Notes: generated by a model not told the origin, from the sequence alone. A stretch of DNA of 64,000 bases from Thioclava marina (GCF_002020135.1 NZ_MPZS01000003.1:124001-188000), one strand, 5' to 3'. Counted from the stretch's first letter, positions 52,035 to 60,388 are shown. Program-made: numbers and translations.

Positions 52035-52063
52035 AAAAAGCCCCGGGTTTCCGGGGCTTTTTT
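52035..52063 (+). terminator. Rho-independent terminator of the atp operon
   Basis: AAAAAGCCCCGG (52035-52046) pairs with CCGGGGCTTTTT (52051-52062) with a GTTT loop, and another T follows. It lies 20 bp after atpC. Confidence 0.95.
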
Positions 52064-52116
52064 ATTGCGCGGCCCATGCGTAAACTGAGGCGTGCAACGG
52101 CCGGGAAGAAAGCTCG

Positions 52117-52467
52117 ATGATCACAGTTGAGAGCCATCGATTGGGATTGCAGCAGGGCTCGCTGGTGCTGTTCTCCGATTTTCAGGATGGCGGCACGATG
52201 TGGACCGGCGACGGCCCGCGCGAGTTGCGCAAGGCGGTGCGATTCCCCGAACCTTTCCGTGGAAAGCCCATGGTGCATGTCTCGCTTTCGATGTGGGACG
52301 TGGATGGTGAGCACAACTCTCGGATGGATATCTCGAGCGATGGGGTGACGTCCGAGGGGTTCGTCATCGTCTTTCGCACCTGGGGCGACACCCGCGTCGC
52401 CCGGGTGCGCGCCGACTGGATTGCCATGGGCGGCGTCGGACATGAGGACGATTGGGATATCCCGTAG
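52117..52467 (+). CDS. H-type lectin domain protein
   Basis: A 116-residue protein made almost entirely of an H-type lectin (H_lectin) beta-sandwich, seen as the paired aromatic/acidic strands FSDFQDGGTMWTGDGPRELRKAVRF, HVSLSMWDVDGEHNSRMDIS and the ending VRADWIAMG. H-lectins such as Helix and discoidin types bind N-acetylgalactosamine; bacterial members are less studied. There is no signal peptide. It follows the atp terminator, so it is probably transcribed separately or by readthrough. No partner is visible. Confidence 0.85.
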   Translation: MITVESHRLGLQQGSLVLFSDFQDGGTMWTGDGPRELRKAVRFPEPFRGKPMVHVSLSMWDVDGEHNSRMDISSDGVTSEGFVIVFRTWGDTRVARVRADWIAMGGVGHEDDWDIP

Positions 52468-52510
52468 GGACCGTGCCCCGGCACGCGTCGCCGCCTTTTG
52501 ACGGTGGGCA

Positions 52511-52542
52511 AAGAAAAACGCCCCGCGCATGTGCGGGGCGTT
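52511..52542 (-). terminator. Terminator of mmsA
   Basis: AACGCCCCGC (52517-52526) and GCGGGGCGTT (52533-52542) pair. On the minus strand the stem is followed by TTTCTTTG, ~45 bp after the mmsA stop. It also separates mmsA from the convergent H-lectin gene. Confidence 0.85.
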
Positions 52543-52587
52543 CTCATTTGTCGCCGGGGAGGGCGGTCGAAACCGCCCGTCACCCTC

Positions 52588-54087
52588 TTAGTCAAGCGCC
52601 TTGAAGTTCAGCGCGGCGCCGTCCTTGATACCCGAGAACCAGCGCGCCGTGACGGTCTTGGTCTTGGTGTAGAAGCGGAAGGCGTCGGGGCCGTATTGGT
52701 TGAGGTCGCCGAAGGCCGACTTCTTCCAGCCGCCGAAGGTGTAGTAGCTCAGCGGAACCGGGATCGGGAAGTTGATGCCGACCATGCCGACATTGACCTT
52801 CGAGGCGAAGTCGCGCGCGGTGTCGCCATCGGCGGTGTAGATCGCGGTGCCGTTGCCATAGGGGTTGTCGATCACCAGATCGAGCGCCTCTTCGTAGTTC
52901 TTCGTGCGCACCATCGACAGCACCGGACCGAAGATCTCTTCTTTGTAGATGTCCATCTCCGGGGTCACCTTGTCGAAGAGCGACGGGCCGACGAAGAAGC
53001 CCTCCTCATAGCCCTGCAGCGAGAAGTCGCGACCGTCGACCACGAGATCCGCGCCCTGTTCGACGCCCGAGTTGATCAGGCCCTTGATGCGCTCTTGCGC
53101 CTGCTTGGTGATGACGGGGCCGTAATCCACGTCGTCGCCGCCGGTGTAGGGGCCGACCTTGAGTTTCTCGATCTTCGGCACGAGGCGCTCGATCAGGGCT
53201 TCGGCAGTGCCTTCACCCACGGGGACCGCGACCGAGATCGCCATGCAGCGCTCGCCAGCGGCGCCGTAGCCCGCGCCGATCAGCGCGTCGGCGGCCATGT
53301 CCATATCCGCATCGGGCATGATCAGCATGTGGTTCTTCGCGCCGCCGAAGCACTGCGCGCGCTTGCCGTTATTCGCCGCGCGGCCATAGATGTATTGCGC
53401 GATCGGGGTCGAGCCGACGAAGCCCACGCCCTGGATCGTCTCGTGGTCGAGGATCGTGTCCACGGCTTCCTTGTCGCCGTTGACGACCTGCAGGACGCCA
53501 TCGGGAAGACCGGCTTCCTGCGCCAGTTCCGCGAGCATGATCGCGGTGGTCGGCACGCGCTCGGAGGGCTTGAGGATCATCGCGTTCCCGGCCGACAGCG
53601 CCGGGCCCATTTTCCACAGCGGGATCATGGCGGGGAAGTTGAAGGGCGTGATGCCCGCGACGACACCAAGCGGCTGGCGCATCGAGTAGAGGTCGATGCC
53701 GGGGCCCGCGTCGCCGGTGTATTCGCCCTTGAGCAGCATCGGCGCGCCCATGCAGACTTCGATCACTTCGAGGCCGCGTTGCACGTCGCCTTTGGCGTCC
53801 GGAATGGTCTTGCCATGTTCCTTCGACAGCGCCTCGGCGAGCTTGTCCATGTCGCGCTCGATCAGTTGACCGAACTTCATCATCACGCGGGCGCGGCGCT
53901 GCGGGTTGACCTTCTGCCATTCGAGCTGCGCTTTCGCGGCATCCGCGATCGCGGCGTCAAGCTCGGCCGGGGTGGCCAGCGCGACCTTGGCGATGATTTC
54001 GCCCGTGGCGGGGTTGTAGACATCGCCGAAGCGGCCCGAAGTGCCTGCAACGCGCTTGCCGTTGATCCAGTGACCGATCTCTTCCAT
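52588..54087 (-). CDS. mmsA: CoA-acylating methylmalonate-semialdehyde dehydrogenase
   Basis: A 499-residue aldehyde dehydrogenase that converts methylmalonate semialdehyde to propionyl-CoA in valine and inositol catabolism, with NAD+ and CoA. The catalytic nucleophile is Cys281 (GAAGERCMAIS), the NAD-binding stretch is GFVGSTPIAQYIY, and the PFNFPAMIPLW motif near 148-158 is characteristic of the MMSDH group. The frame is open upstream to 54408, but the ATG at 54087 follows GGAGGAGG and begins the conserved MEEIGHWING. It is divergent from a LysR-type gene that probably regulates it. Confidence 0.94.
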   Translation of the reverse strand: MEEIGHWINGKRVAGTSGRFGDVYNPATGEIIAKVALATPAELDAAIADAAKAQLEWQKVNPQRRARVMMKFGQLIERDMDKLAEALSKEHGKTIPDAKGDVQRGLEVIEVCMGAPMLLKGEYTGDAGPGIDLYSMRQPLGVVAGITPFNFPAMIPLWKMGPALSAGNAMILKPSERVPTTAIMLAELAQEAGLPDGVLQVVNGDKEAVDTILDHETIQGVGFVGSTPIAQYIYGRAANNGKRAQCFGGAKNHMLIMPDADMDMAADALIGAGYGAAGERCMAISVAVPVGEGTAEALIERLVPKIEKLKVGPYTGGDDVDYGPVITKQAQERIKGLINSGVEQGADLVVDGRDFSLQGYEEGFFVGPSLFDKVTPEMDIYKEEIFGPVLSMVRTKNYEEALDLVIDNPYGNGTAIYTADGDTARDFASKVNVGMVGINFPIPVPLSYYTFGGWKKSAFGDLNQYGPDAFRFYTKTKTVTARWFSGIKDGAALNFKALD

Positions 54088-54139
54088 GAGAACCTCCTCC
54101 TGCAAAGACTCATTCGATTGGGTTGCGCGAACTCTAGCC

Positions 54140-54153
54140 TTGCGAAAATGCCG
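54140..54153. promoter_or_regulatory. Possible LysR-type half-site (distal)
   Basis: TTGC at 54140-54143, six bases, then GCCG: an imperfect TTGC-N6-GCAA match. Its centre lies 42 bp (four helical turns) from that of the better site at 54181-54196, between mmsA and the LysR gene, as expected for regulatory and activation sites of a LysR tetramer. Confidence 0.35.
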
Positions 54154-54180
54154 ATAAAAGAGGAAGTAACTCAAAAGCGT

Positions 54181-54196
54181 TTTGCAATTTCGCAAA
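54181..54196. promoter_or_regulatory. LysR-type binding-site candidate
   Basis: TTTGCAATTTCGCAAA is an inverted repeat (TTTGC-N6-GCAAA) containing the T-N11-A LysR box. It ends 11 bp before the LysR ATG and overlaps the region where its transcript would start, so it may be the autoregulatory primary site. Confidence 0.5.
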
Positions 54197-54207
54197 GGTG
54201 AGGCCGA

Positions 54208-55122
54208 ATGGACTGGGATGATCTGCGTATTTTCCTTGCCGTAGCGCGGGCGGAGAGCCTGTCCGGCGCGGGCCGCAGTCTGAAGCTCGACGCCGCGACG
54301 GTCGGGCGACGGGTCTCGCGGCTCGAGGAAGCCTTCGGCTCCAAGCTTTTCGTGAAATCGCCGCAGGGCTATGCGCTCTCGGAGGCGGGCGATCGGCTCT
54401 TGCCCCATGCCGAAGCCGCCGAACAGGCTTTCGCCGGCGCCGAGGAGGAGCTGTCAGGGATCGCGGGGCAACTGACGGGCCAGCTGCGCATCGGGGCCCC
54501 CGATGGCTGCGCGAATTACCTCCTGCCACAGGTCTGTGCGAAGATCGCCGCGGAGAATCCCGGCCTCGAGATCCAGATCATCGCCCTTCCGCGCGTGTTC
54601 AACCTCTCGAAACGCGAGGCCGACATGGCGATCGCGGTGTCGCGCCCGACGGCGGGGCGCCTGACGGTGCAGAAGCTGACTGATTATCATCTCAGCCTCG
54701 CCGCCCATCGCGATTATCTCGCCAACGCCCCCCCGGTGCGGGACAAGTCCGATCTCTCGGTGCATCGGATGATCGGGTATATCCCCGACATGATCTTCGA
54801 CAAGGAGCTCGACTATTTCGCCGAGACCGGGGCGGAGATGGTGGGGCTCGCCTCGAACTCGGCCTCGGTGCAGATGCGGATGATCGAGGCGGGGGCGGGC
54901 TTAGGCATCGTGCATGACTTCGCGATCCCCTTCGCGCCGGGGGTCGTGCGCGTGCTCGGCGACGAGATCCGGCTAGATCGGGCCTTCTGGCTGATCCGCC
55001 ATGCCGACGACCGCCGCTCGGAACGGCTGACGCGTTTCGCGGAGGCTTTGGGGCAGGGTTTGCGCGACGAGGTGGCCCGGCTTGAACGCGCCGCGTTTGA
55101 AACAACTCTGGCGGGCCTGTGA
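54208..55122 (+). CDS. LysR family transcriptional regulator
   Basis: A 304-residue regulator. Residues 1-60 form the winged helix-turn-helix (DLRIFLAVARAESLSGAGRSLKL then VGRRVSRLEEAFGSKLF), and ~90-300 form the periplasmic-binding-like effector domain. The gene is divergent from mmsA with a 120-bp gap containing LysR-box candidates, so it probably controls mmsA in response to a valine or inositol breakdown intermediate. This is inference from context; the effector is unknown. Confidence 0.93.
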   Translation: MDWDDLRIFLAVARAESLSGAGRSLKLDAATVGRRVSRLEEAFGSKLFVKSPQGYALSEAGDRLLPHAEAAEQAFAGAEEELSGIAGQLTGQLRIGAPDGCANYLLPQVCAKIAAENPGLEIQIIALPRVFNLSKREADMAIAVSRPTAGRLTVQKLTDYHLSLAAHRDYLANAPPVRDKSDLSVHRMIGYIPDMIFDKELDYFAETGAEMVGLASNSASVQMRMIEAGAGLGIVHDFAIPFAPGVVRVLGDEIRLDRAFWLIRHADDRRSERLTRFAEALGQGLRDEVARLERAAFETTLAGL

Positions 55123-55195
55123 ACGCGACAGAGTTGACAGATCGCGCCAACCGGTGAGACGCTTGAAACAAGAGGATGTTTTCAGGGAGGTCGCG

Positions 55196-55630
55196 ATGCA
55201 GGTTATGCAGATTCTCAAGGAGAAAGGGCAGGGCGGCGTGTACACCGTCTCGCCCGATATGAAGCTCAGCGATGTGATCGCGGCGCTCTCGTCGAAGCGG
55301 ATCGGCGCGGTGATCGTCTCGACCGATGGCGAGACCGTGGAGGGGATCGTCTCGGAACGCGACGTGGTGCGCGAGATCGCCCGGCGCGGTGCCGCCTGCC
55401 TGACGCTGCGCGCCTCCGAGGTGATGACGCGGGAAGTCTCGTGCTGTGCGCCGATGGACAGCACCGAGGCGGTGATGGAGCAGATGACCGAGGGGCGCTT
55501 CCGCCACATGCCGGTGAAGGACAAGGGCAAGATGGTTGGCGTGATCTCGATCGGGGACGTGGTCAAGGCGCGCCTCGGTGAACTTCACATGGAAAAAGAG
55601 TCGCTTCAGGGCATGATCATGGGCAACTGA
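55196..55630 (+). CDS. CBS domain-pair protein
   Basis: A 144-residue protein consisting of two CBS repeats (MKLSDVIAALSSKRIGAVIV and ASEVMTREVSCCAPMDSTEA). Such stand-alone pairs bind adenine nucleotides or related ligands and act as sensors; its target is unknown. AGGGAGG precedes the ATG at 55196. It lies downstream of the LysR gene and ahead of coaD without an obvious operon link. Confidence 0.9.
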   Translation: MQVMQILKEKGQGGVYTVSPDMKLSDVIAALSSKRIGAVIVSTDGETVEGIVSERDVVREIARRGAACLTLRASEVMTREVSCCAPMDSTEAVMEQMTEGRFRHMPVKDKGKMVGVISIGDVVKARLGELHMEKESLQGMIMGN

Positions 55631-55717
55631 TGCCGCACTGCGGCACCTTCGGGCTTGCATTTGGGTGCGCAATATAGTTGCGTGCCCAGAGCTTTGCGGG
55701 CGATTTTGGAGGATGCC

Positions 55718-56212
55718 ATGCGGATCGGTCTTTACCCCGGAACCTTTGATCCGGTCACGCTGGGCCATCTCGACATCATCGAACGCGCGATGGCGCTGGT
55801 CGATCGTCTGGTGATCGGCGTGGCGATCAATCGCGACAAGGGGCCGCTCTTCGCGCTGGAGGAACGTGTCGCGATGGTGCAGGCGGAATGCGCCAAGATC
55901 ACCGAACGTCGCGGCGGCGAGATCGTCGTGCACCCGTTCGAGAACCTGCTGATCGACTGCGCCAAGGATGTCGGCGCGAGCGTGATCGTGCGTGGTCTGC
56001 GCGCGGTAGCCGATTTCGAATATGAGTTTCAGATGGTCGGCATGAACCGCGCCCTCGACGCCTCGGTCGAGACGGTCTTCCTGATGGCCGATGCGCGTCG
56101 TCAGGCGATCGCCTCGAAACTGGTCAAGGAAATCGCGCGGCTTGGCGGGGATGTGTCGAAATTCGTGACCCCCGATGTCCGCACCAAGCTGGTAGGCAAA
56201 TTTTCAGCCTGA
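55718..56212 (+). CDS. coaD: Phosphopantetheine adenylyltransferase
   Basis: A 164-residue nucleotidyltransferase that makes dephospho-CoA from 4'-phosphopantetheine and ATP, the penultimate step of CoA synthesis. The HIGH-like motif is YPGTFDPVTLGH (6-17) with His17. The conserved LIVRGLRAV-type stretch (IVRGLRAVADFEYEFQM) and ASKLVKEIARLGGDV near the C terminus are also seen. GGAGG precedes the ATG, and the length matches the family. It converges with marC; a short hairpin CTGAGC/GCTCAG (56209-56223) spans both ends. Confidence 0.96.
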   Translation: MRIGLYPGTFDPVTLGHLDIIERAMALVDRLVIGVAINRDKGPLFALEERVAMVQAECAKITERRGGEIVVHPFENLLIDCAKDVGASVIVRGLRAVADFEYEFQMVGMNRALDASVETVFLMADARRQAIASKLVKEIARLGGDVSKFVTPDVRTKLVGKFSA

Positions 56213-56219
56213 GCGAGGC

Positions 56220-56846
56220 TCAGAACTGGGGCAGCGCCCCGATCGTTACCAAAGCCTTGAGGACCGCGTCCACCGCGACAGCGGCCAGGATCATGCCCAT
56301 CACCCGGCTGATCACCATGGCGCCGGTGGTGCCGATCAGGCGGTGCAGCGGGTTGGCCAGAAGCAAGATCACCAGCGTCACCAGCAAGACTGCGCCCATC
56401 AAGGCCGCGGTGATCGACTGATGAATGACCGAGAACCGGTCGTTATCCGTCAGGATAACCACGGCGAGCATCGCACCGGGCGAGGCGATCGACGGGATCG
56501 CCACTGGAAAGACGGAGGTTTCGCGGACCCGATCTGCCTCGTCGATCTCGCTCTGGGGTTTGCCCGAACCAAAGATCATCGTCAGCGAGAAGAGAAACAG
56601 TACGATCCCACCGGCGATCTGGAAGGCGGGCAAAGGCAGGCCAAGCGCTTCGAGTACGATTTGTCCCAGAACTATGAAAAGTCCCAGCACGATGAAGGAA
56701 ACGAGCACGGCGCGGCGCGCCACGGCATGCCGTTCAGCCTCGCTCATGTTGCGGGTCACCGCAAGAAAGACCGGCAAGGTGCCGATCGGGTCGATCACGA
56801 CCCAGAGGGTGATGAACTCCTGCAAAACCTGTGAAGGGCTGAGCAC
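56220..56846 (-). CDS. MarC family inner-membrane protein
   Basis: A 208-residue protein with six predicted helices. The first carries the conserved TLWVVIDPIGTLPVFLAVT and the middle loop VPVAIPSIASPGAMLAVVIL-like stretch (FPVAIPSIASPGAMLAVVIL). The MarC family's proposed role in drug resistance has been withdrawn; its function is unknown. I choose the GTG at 56846 because AAGGAAG lies six bases upstream; another GTG at 56894 lacks a Shine-Dalgarno and would add 16 residues. Confidence 0.88.
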   Translation of the reverse strand: MLSPSQVLQEFITLWVVIDPIGTLPVFLAVTRNMSEAERHAVARRAVLVSFIVLGLFIVLGQIVLEALGLPLPAFQIAGGIVLFLFSLTMIFGSGKPQSEIDEADRVRETSVFPVAIPSIASPGAMLAVVILTDNDRFSVIHQSITAALMGAVLLVTLVILLLANPLHRLIGTTGAMVISRVMGMILAAVAVDAVLKALVTIGALPQF

Positions 56847-56953
56847 TGATCTTCCTTCCCGAAGAAAATGTGTGAGAACAAGAGATGTTAGCACGGCGCC
56901 AATGCCAGTGCCATGCAGCCACTTGCCCGGATGCCCCTCTTCGCGGGCTGTCC

Positions 56954-57013
56954 ATACGGGCAGGAGGGAATACGGGCAGGAGGGAATGATCCCGAGACCA
57001 TCCCCTCCTGCCC
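56954..57013. repeat. Tandem 16-bp repeat merging into a hairpin
   Basis: Two identical 16-bp units beginning ATACGGGCAGGAGGGA lie at 56954-56985. The second forms the left arm of a 15-bp imperfect inverted repeat (56974-56988 with 56999-57013, one mismatch). It lies between marC and yfdX on the minus strand, where it may act as a terminator or 3'-end structure for yfdX, although no T-run follows. Confidence 0.5.
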
Positions 57014-57041
57014 TGCCGAAAACCGGCGGGCTTGCTCCCTG

Positions 57042-57788
57042 TCAGCCGTTCGACTTGGTCGCAGCGGTTTGCGGTGCGGCGGTGGTCGCCGAGGATTTCG
57101 TCGCCTGGCCCGCCTGCCGCGGCAGTTGGGCCAGCCCCCACTGGTCGATCACCACGCCGTCCTCGACGCCTTTCAGCGCCAGGTTGGCTTCGTAGTATTT
57201 GCCCGATTTGATCAGCTTCGCCGCAACCTGGAGATGGGTGAGCGAGAGTTTGGCCGGCACCATCGCCGCCGCGACCGACACGTCGATGTTGCTCGCCTTC
57301 AGCGTCTCGGCCGCTCCTTTCGCATCGCCCTTGGCCATCTGATCATTGGCCGCGCTCACCGCCTTGGAATTGTCCGGCGTGACAGTGAAACCCTCGCCCA
57401 GCATGATCGAGCTGTCGAAGGGCACATAGGTTACGCCCTGCTGGCCCGATTTCGACGGGACCCCCCATTTCGCCTCCGAGGTTTCGGCCGATTGCATCTT
57501 GGCGATCGCGTCATTCGTCATCTGCGTCGCCATGTCGGTATTGCCGTCGAACAGCGCCAGCCGCGCCGCGCGCACCTCGCGCATCGCGGTATAGGCATCG
57601 TCGACCGTGGTCAGCAGCTCCGTGTCATTCGAACTCGACGTGGTCTTCGCGACCGCATCCGCGCTTTTCTGGTTCGTGGCGGCGGGGCTCGTCTGATCGG
57701 CAAGGGCGGGCAGGACGCCATAGGCGAGCGGTCCCGCGACAAGCGTTCCCGAGAGCATCAGCGCAAGAAGCTTCGAATTGCGTTTCAT
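57042..57788 (-). CDS. YfdX family exported protein
   Basis: A 248-residue periplasmic protein with a signal peptide ending near residue 30 (VLPALA) and a YfdX-type helical domain with the family's repeat-like segments VREVRAARLALFDGNTDMATQM-type stretch and ALKGVEDGVVIDQWGL at the end. YfdX is associated with acid stress and regulation by the EvgA system in E. coli; its role here is unknown. AAAGGAA precedes the ATG at 57788; the frame extends upstream, but that part has no support. Confidence 0.85.
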   Translation of the reverse strand: MKRNSKLLALMLSGTLVAGPLAYGVLPALADQTSPAATNQKSADAVAKTTSSSNDTELLTTVDDAYTAMREVRAARLALFDGNTDMATQMTNDAIAKMQSAETSEAKWGVPSKSGQQGVTYVPFDSSIMLGEGFTVTPDNSKAVSAANDQMAKGDAKGAAETLKASNIDVSVAAAMVPAKLSLTHLQVAAKLIKSGKYYEANLALKGVEDGVVIDQWGLAQLPRQAGQATKSSATTAAPQTAATKSNG

Positions 57789-57963
57789 GAGTCTATTCCT
57801 TTCGAAAGTCTCGATACGGTTCTCTTGGGCTGCGCAAAACTTGCCGCCCATGGACCCAAAACGCGCGATCGTGCTCGGGGCTCCATCACCTGTCCTCAAT
57901 GATCCGGTCGCGATCGCGAGCGGTGGCCGCCGCTCCGTGAGGCATGTGTGAGCCGTGAGACGA

Positions 57964-57994
57964 AAAGGGCGACCCGCATCGGGCCGCCCTTCTT
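57964..57994 (-). terminator. Terminator downstream of gap1
   Basis: AAGGGCG (57965-57971) pairs with CGCCCTT (57985-57991), with further pairing of CCCG/CGGG inside the loop. On the minus strand TTCG follows. It lies ~65 bp after the gap1 stop, beyond the repeat element. Confidence 0.55.
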
Positions 57995-58003
57995 CTTGAT
58001 CCA

Positions 58004-58052
58004 AATATCTCGGGGGAGCCCGCCGATCCGGCGGGCGGGGGCAGCGCCCCGG
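58004..58052. repeat. Intergenic hairpin repeat element (copy 2)
   Basis: On the minus strand this reads GGGGCGCTGCCCCCGC..., then an inner GCCCGCC/GGCGGGC hairpin, then CCGAGATATTT. The same order occurs in the 7021-7117 element, where CCGAGGTATTTTCGGGCAAGATGAAA follows. Both copies sit just after a stop codon. This is a dispersed family and its function is unknown. Confidence 0.6.
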
Positions 58053-58059
58053 TTCTGCC

Positions 58060-59061
58060 TCAGATCAGCTTGCCCATCGCCACGGCCGTATCGGCCATGC
58101 GGTTCGAGAAGCCCCATTCGTTGTCGTACCAGGTCAGAATGCGGACCATCCGGCCCTCCATCACCTTGGTCTGATCCATCGCGAAGGTGGAGCTGTGCGG
58201 GTCATGATTGAAATCGACCGATACATTCGGGCGCTCGGTGTAACCGAGAATGCCTTTCATCGGCCCGTCGGCTGCGGCCTTGATCGCGGCGTTGACCTCT
58301 TCGACGGTGGTGTCGCGCGCGGCCTCGAAGACCAGATCGACGACCGAGACATTCGGTGTGGGAACGCGGATCGCGACGCCGTCGAGCTTGCCCGCCAGCT
58401 CGGGCAGTACCAGCCCGACCGCCTTCGCGGCACCCGTCGAGGTCGGGATCATGCTCATCGCCGCCGCGCGGGCGCGGTAGAGATCCTTGTGCATCGTGTC
58501 GAGCGTCGGCTGGTCACCGGTATAGGAGTGGATCGTGGTCATGAAACCCTTGGAGATCCCGATCGCGTCATTGAGGACCTTCGCCACCGGCGAGAGGCAG
58601 TTCGTGGTGCACGATGCGTTGGAGACCACGAGATCGTCCTTGGTCAGCACGCCCTCGTTCACGCCATAGACAATCGTCTTGTCGGCGCCGGCTGCGGGGG
58701 CGGAGACCAGCACGCGCTTCGAGCCGTTCTCGAGGTGGAAGGCGGCCTTTTCGCGCGCGGTGAAGATGCCCGTGCATTCCATCGCGATATCGACCTCGCC
58801 CCAGGGCAGTTCCTTCGGATCGCGGATCGCGGTGACCTTGATCTTGCCGCGGCCTGCGTCGATCCAGTCCTCGCCGGTCTTCACCTCTTGCGGGAAACGG
58901 CCATGGACGGAGTCGAATTGCAGCAGATGCGCGTTGGTCTCGACCGGGCCGAGATCGTTGATCGCGACCACCTCGATATCGGTGCGTCCCGATTCCACGA
59001 TGGCGCGCAGCACGTTACGCCCGATCCGTCCAAATCCGTTGATGGCAACCTTGACCGTCAT
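58060..59061 (-). CDS. gap: Glyceraldehyde-3-phosphate dehydrogenase, NAD-type
   Basis: A 333-residue tetrameric glycolytic/gluconeogenic enzyme. The dinucleotide-binding loop is NGFGRIGR (8-15), the coenzyme-selecting position is Asp36 (INDLGP), typical of NAD-dependent enzymes, and the catalytic cysteine is Cys151 ([11 protein letters not shown]). The end [14 protein letters not shown] is normal. AGGAG precedes the ATG. It is followed by the repeat element and a terminator, and preceded upstream by a 47-residue protein gene and a second GAPDH gene. Confidence 0.96.
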   Translation of the reverse strand: MTVKVAINGFGRIGRNVLRAIVESGRTDIEVVAINDLGPVETNAHLLQFDSVHGRFPQEVKTGEDWIDAGRGKIKVTAIRDPKELPWGEVDIAMECTGIFTAREKAAFHLENGSKRVLVSAPAAGADKTIVYGVNEGVLTKDDLVVSNASCTTNCLSPVAKVLNDAIGISKGFMTTIHSYTGDQPTLDTMHKDLYRARAAAMSMIPTSTGAAKAVGLVLPELAGKLDGVAIRVPTPNVSVVDLVFEAARDTTVEEVNAAIKAAADGPMKGILGYTERPNVSVDFNHDPHSSTFAMDQTKVMEGRMVRILTWYDNEWGFSNRMADTAVAMGKLI

Positions 59062-59168
59062 TTCCGTCTCCTCTGGCTGGCTGCCCGACGGGGAGTCGTG
59101 TCGGGCAGAATTCCCGTTAACGCTAACAAGCGCGTTTGCGCCCGCAGGTCAACCACCACGATAAACGC

Positions 59169-59312
59169 TTAGCGCCAGAAGGCGATATATTGAACGAGGT
59201 CCAGGAGCTCTTTTGCCAGAAAAAGAAGGATGCGCCCTTCATTGAAGAGCGCATCCGAAAAAATGAGCATGACGGTGATGCCTGCCAGCCAGAGCGCGAT
59301 GCGATTGGTCAT
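59169..59312 (-). CDS. 47-residue membrane protein between the two GAPDH genes
   Basis: A small protein starting MTNRIALWLAGITV and ending ELLDLVQYIAFWR. The first ~20 residues form a hydrophobic helix, and a second, amphipathic segment runs from ~28 to 46. AGAGGGA lies seven bases before the ATG. It is in the same orientation as both gap genes, ~30 bp after gap2 and ~107 bp before gap1, suggesting co-transcription. Proteins with this form and the same AFWR-like end seem to recur between gap genes in Rhodobacterales; that recollection is unverified. Function unknown. Confidence 0.7.
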   Translation of the reverse strand: MTNRIALWLAGITVMLIFSDALFNEGRILLFLAKELLDLVQYIAFWR

Positions 59313-59342
59313 CTGTCCCTCTCGCGCGCCCCTGCCGGCGCG

Positions 59343-60344
59343 TCAGTGCAGAAGCCGCCCCATCGCACCAGCCACGTCAGCCATGCGGCAGGAGAAGCCC
59401 CATTCGTTGTCATACCAAGCCAGCACGCGGACCAGCTTGCCCACGACCTTGGTCTGGTCCGGGGCGAAGATAGAGGATTGCGGGGTGTGATTGAAGTCGA
59501 TCGAGACCTTCGGCTCGGGATCGTAGCCCAGAACCATGCCCATGTAGCCGGCTGCGGCCTCGCGCACGATCTCGTTCACCTCGTCGCGGGTCACGGTTTT
59601 CTTGGCCTCGAAGGTCAGATCGACGGCAGAGACATTCGGCGTCGGTACGCGCAAGGCGGTCCCGTCGAGCTTGCCTTTCAGTTCGGGCAGCACTTCGCCG
59701 ATGGCCTTGGCCGCGCCCGTCGAGGTCGGGATCATCGCCATCGCAGCGGCGCGCGCGCGGTAGAGATCCTTGTGGCGGCGGTCCAGCGTCGGCTGATCGC
59801 CGGTATAGGAGTGGATCGTCGTCATCACGCCCGATTCGATACCGATCGCATCGTTGAGCACCTTGGCCAGCGGCGCGAGGCAGTTGGTGGTGCACGACCC
59901 GTTCGAGACGACGTGATGCGCCTCGGTCAACTCGCGGTGGTTCACGCCGTAGACGATCGTCTTGTCGGCATTGGTCGCAGGGGCCGAGACGAGCACGCGC
60001 TTGGCGCCGCGGCCGAGGTGGACGGCGGCCTTGTCACGGGCGTTGAACTTGCCGGTGCATTCGAGCACGACATCGACGCCGTCCCAGTCCAGTTCGTCGG
60101 GATTGTAGGTCGACATAACGTCGATCGGACCGCGGCCCAGATCGAGCGTCTTGCCCTCGACCTTCACCGGACCGCCGAAGCGGCCATGGACGCTGTCGTA
60201 TTTCAGCAGGTGGGCATTGGTCTCGATCGGGCCGGTGGCGTTGATCTTGACGACCTGCACGTCATTGCGCGCGGCTTCTGCGATATGGGCCAGAGTGCAG
60301 CGCCCGATACGGCCGAAACCGTTGATGCCGATAGTGACGGTCAT
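59343..60344 (-). CDS. Glyceraldehyde-3-phosphate dehydrogenase, second paralog
   Basis: A 333-residue GAPDH with the loop NGFGRIGR (8-15) and catalytic Cys151 (NGSCTTNCLAP). It differs from gap1 at the coenzyme site: position 36 is Ala (INATGP) in place of Asp, and the nicotinamide-contacting Asn near the C terminus is Cys (GFSCRMAD). Loss of the Asp is seen in NADP-using GapB-type enzymes, so this copy probably prefers NADP(H) and may serve gluconeogenesis or the Calvin-type direction; this is inference. The frame extends upstream to 60398; the ATG at 60344 has GGGGGAG upstream and begins MTVTIGINGF. Confidence 0.92.
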   Translation of the reverse strand: MTVTIGINGFGRIGRCTLAHIAEAARNDVQVVKINATGPIETNAHLLKYDSVHGRFGGPVKVEGKTLDLGRGPIDVMSTYNPDELDWDGVDVVLECTGKFNARDKAAVHLGRGAKRVLVSAPATNADKTIVYGVNHRELTEAHHVVSNGSCTTNCLAPLAKVLNDAIGIESGVMTTIHSYTGDQPTLDRRHKDLYRARAAAMAMIPTSTGAAKAIGEVLPELKGKLDGTALRVPTPNVSAVDLTFEAKKTVTRDEVNEIVREAAAGYMGMVLGYDPEPKVSIDFNHTPQSSIFAPDQTKVVGKLVRVLAWYDNEWGFSCRMADVAGAMGRLLH

Positions 60345-60388
60345 GGTGAACTCCCCCGCAAGGACCGGAATTTGGCGAGGGGATACCA

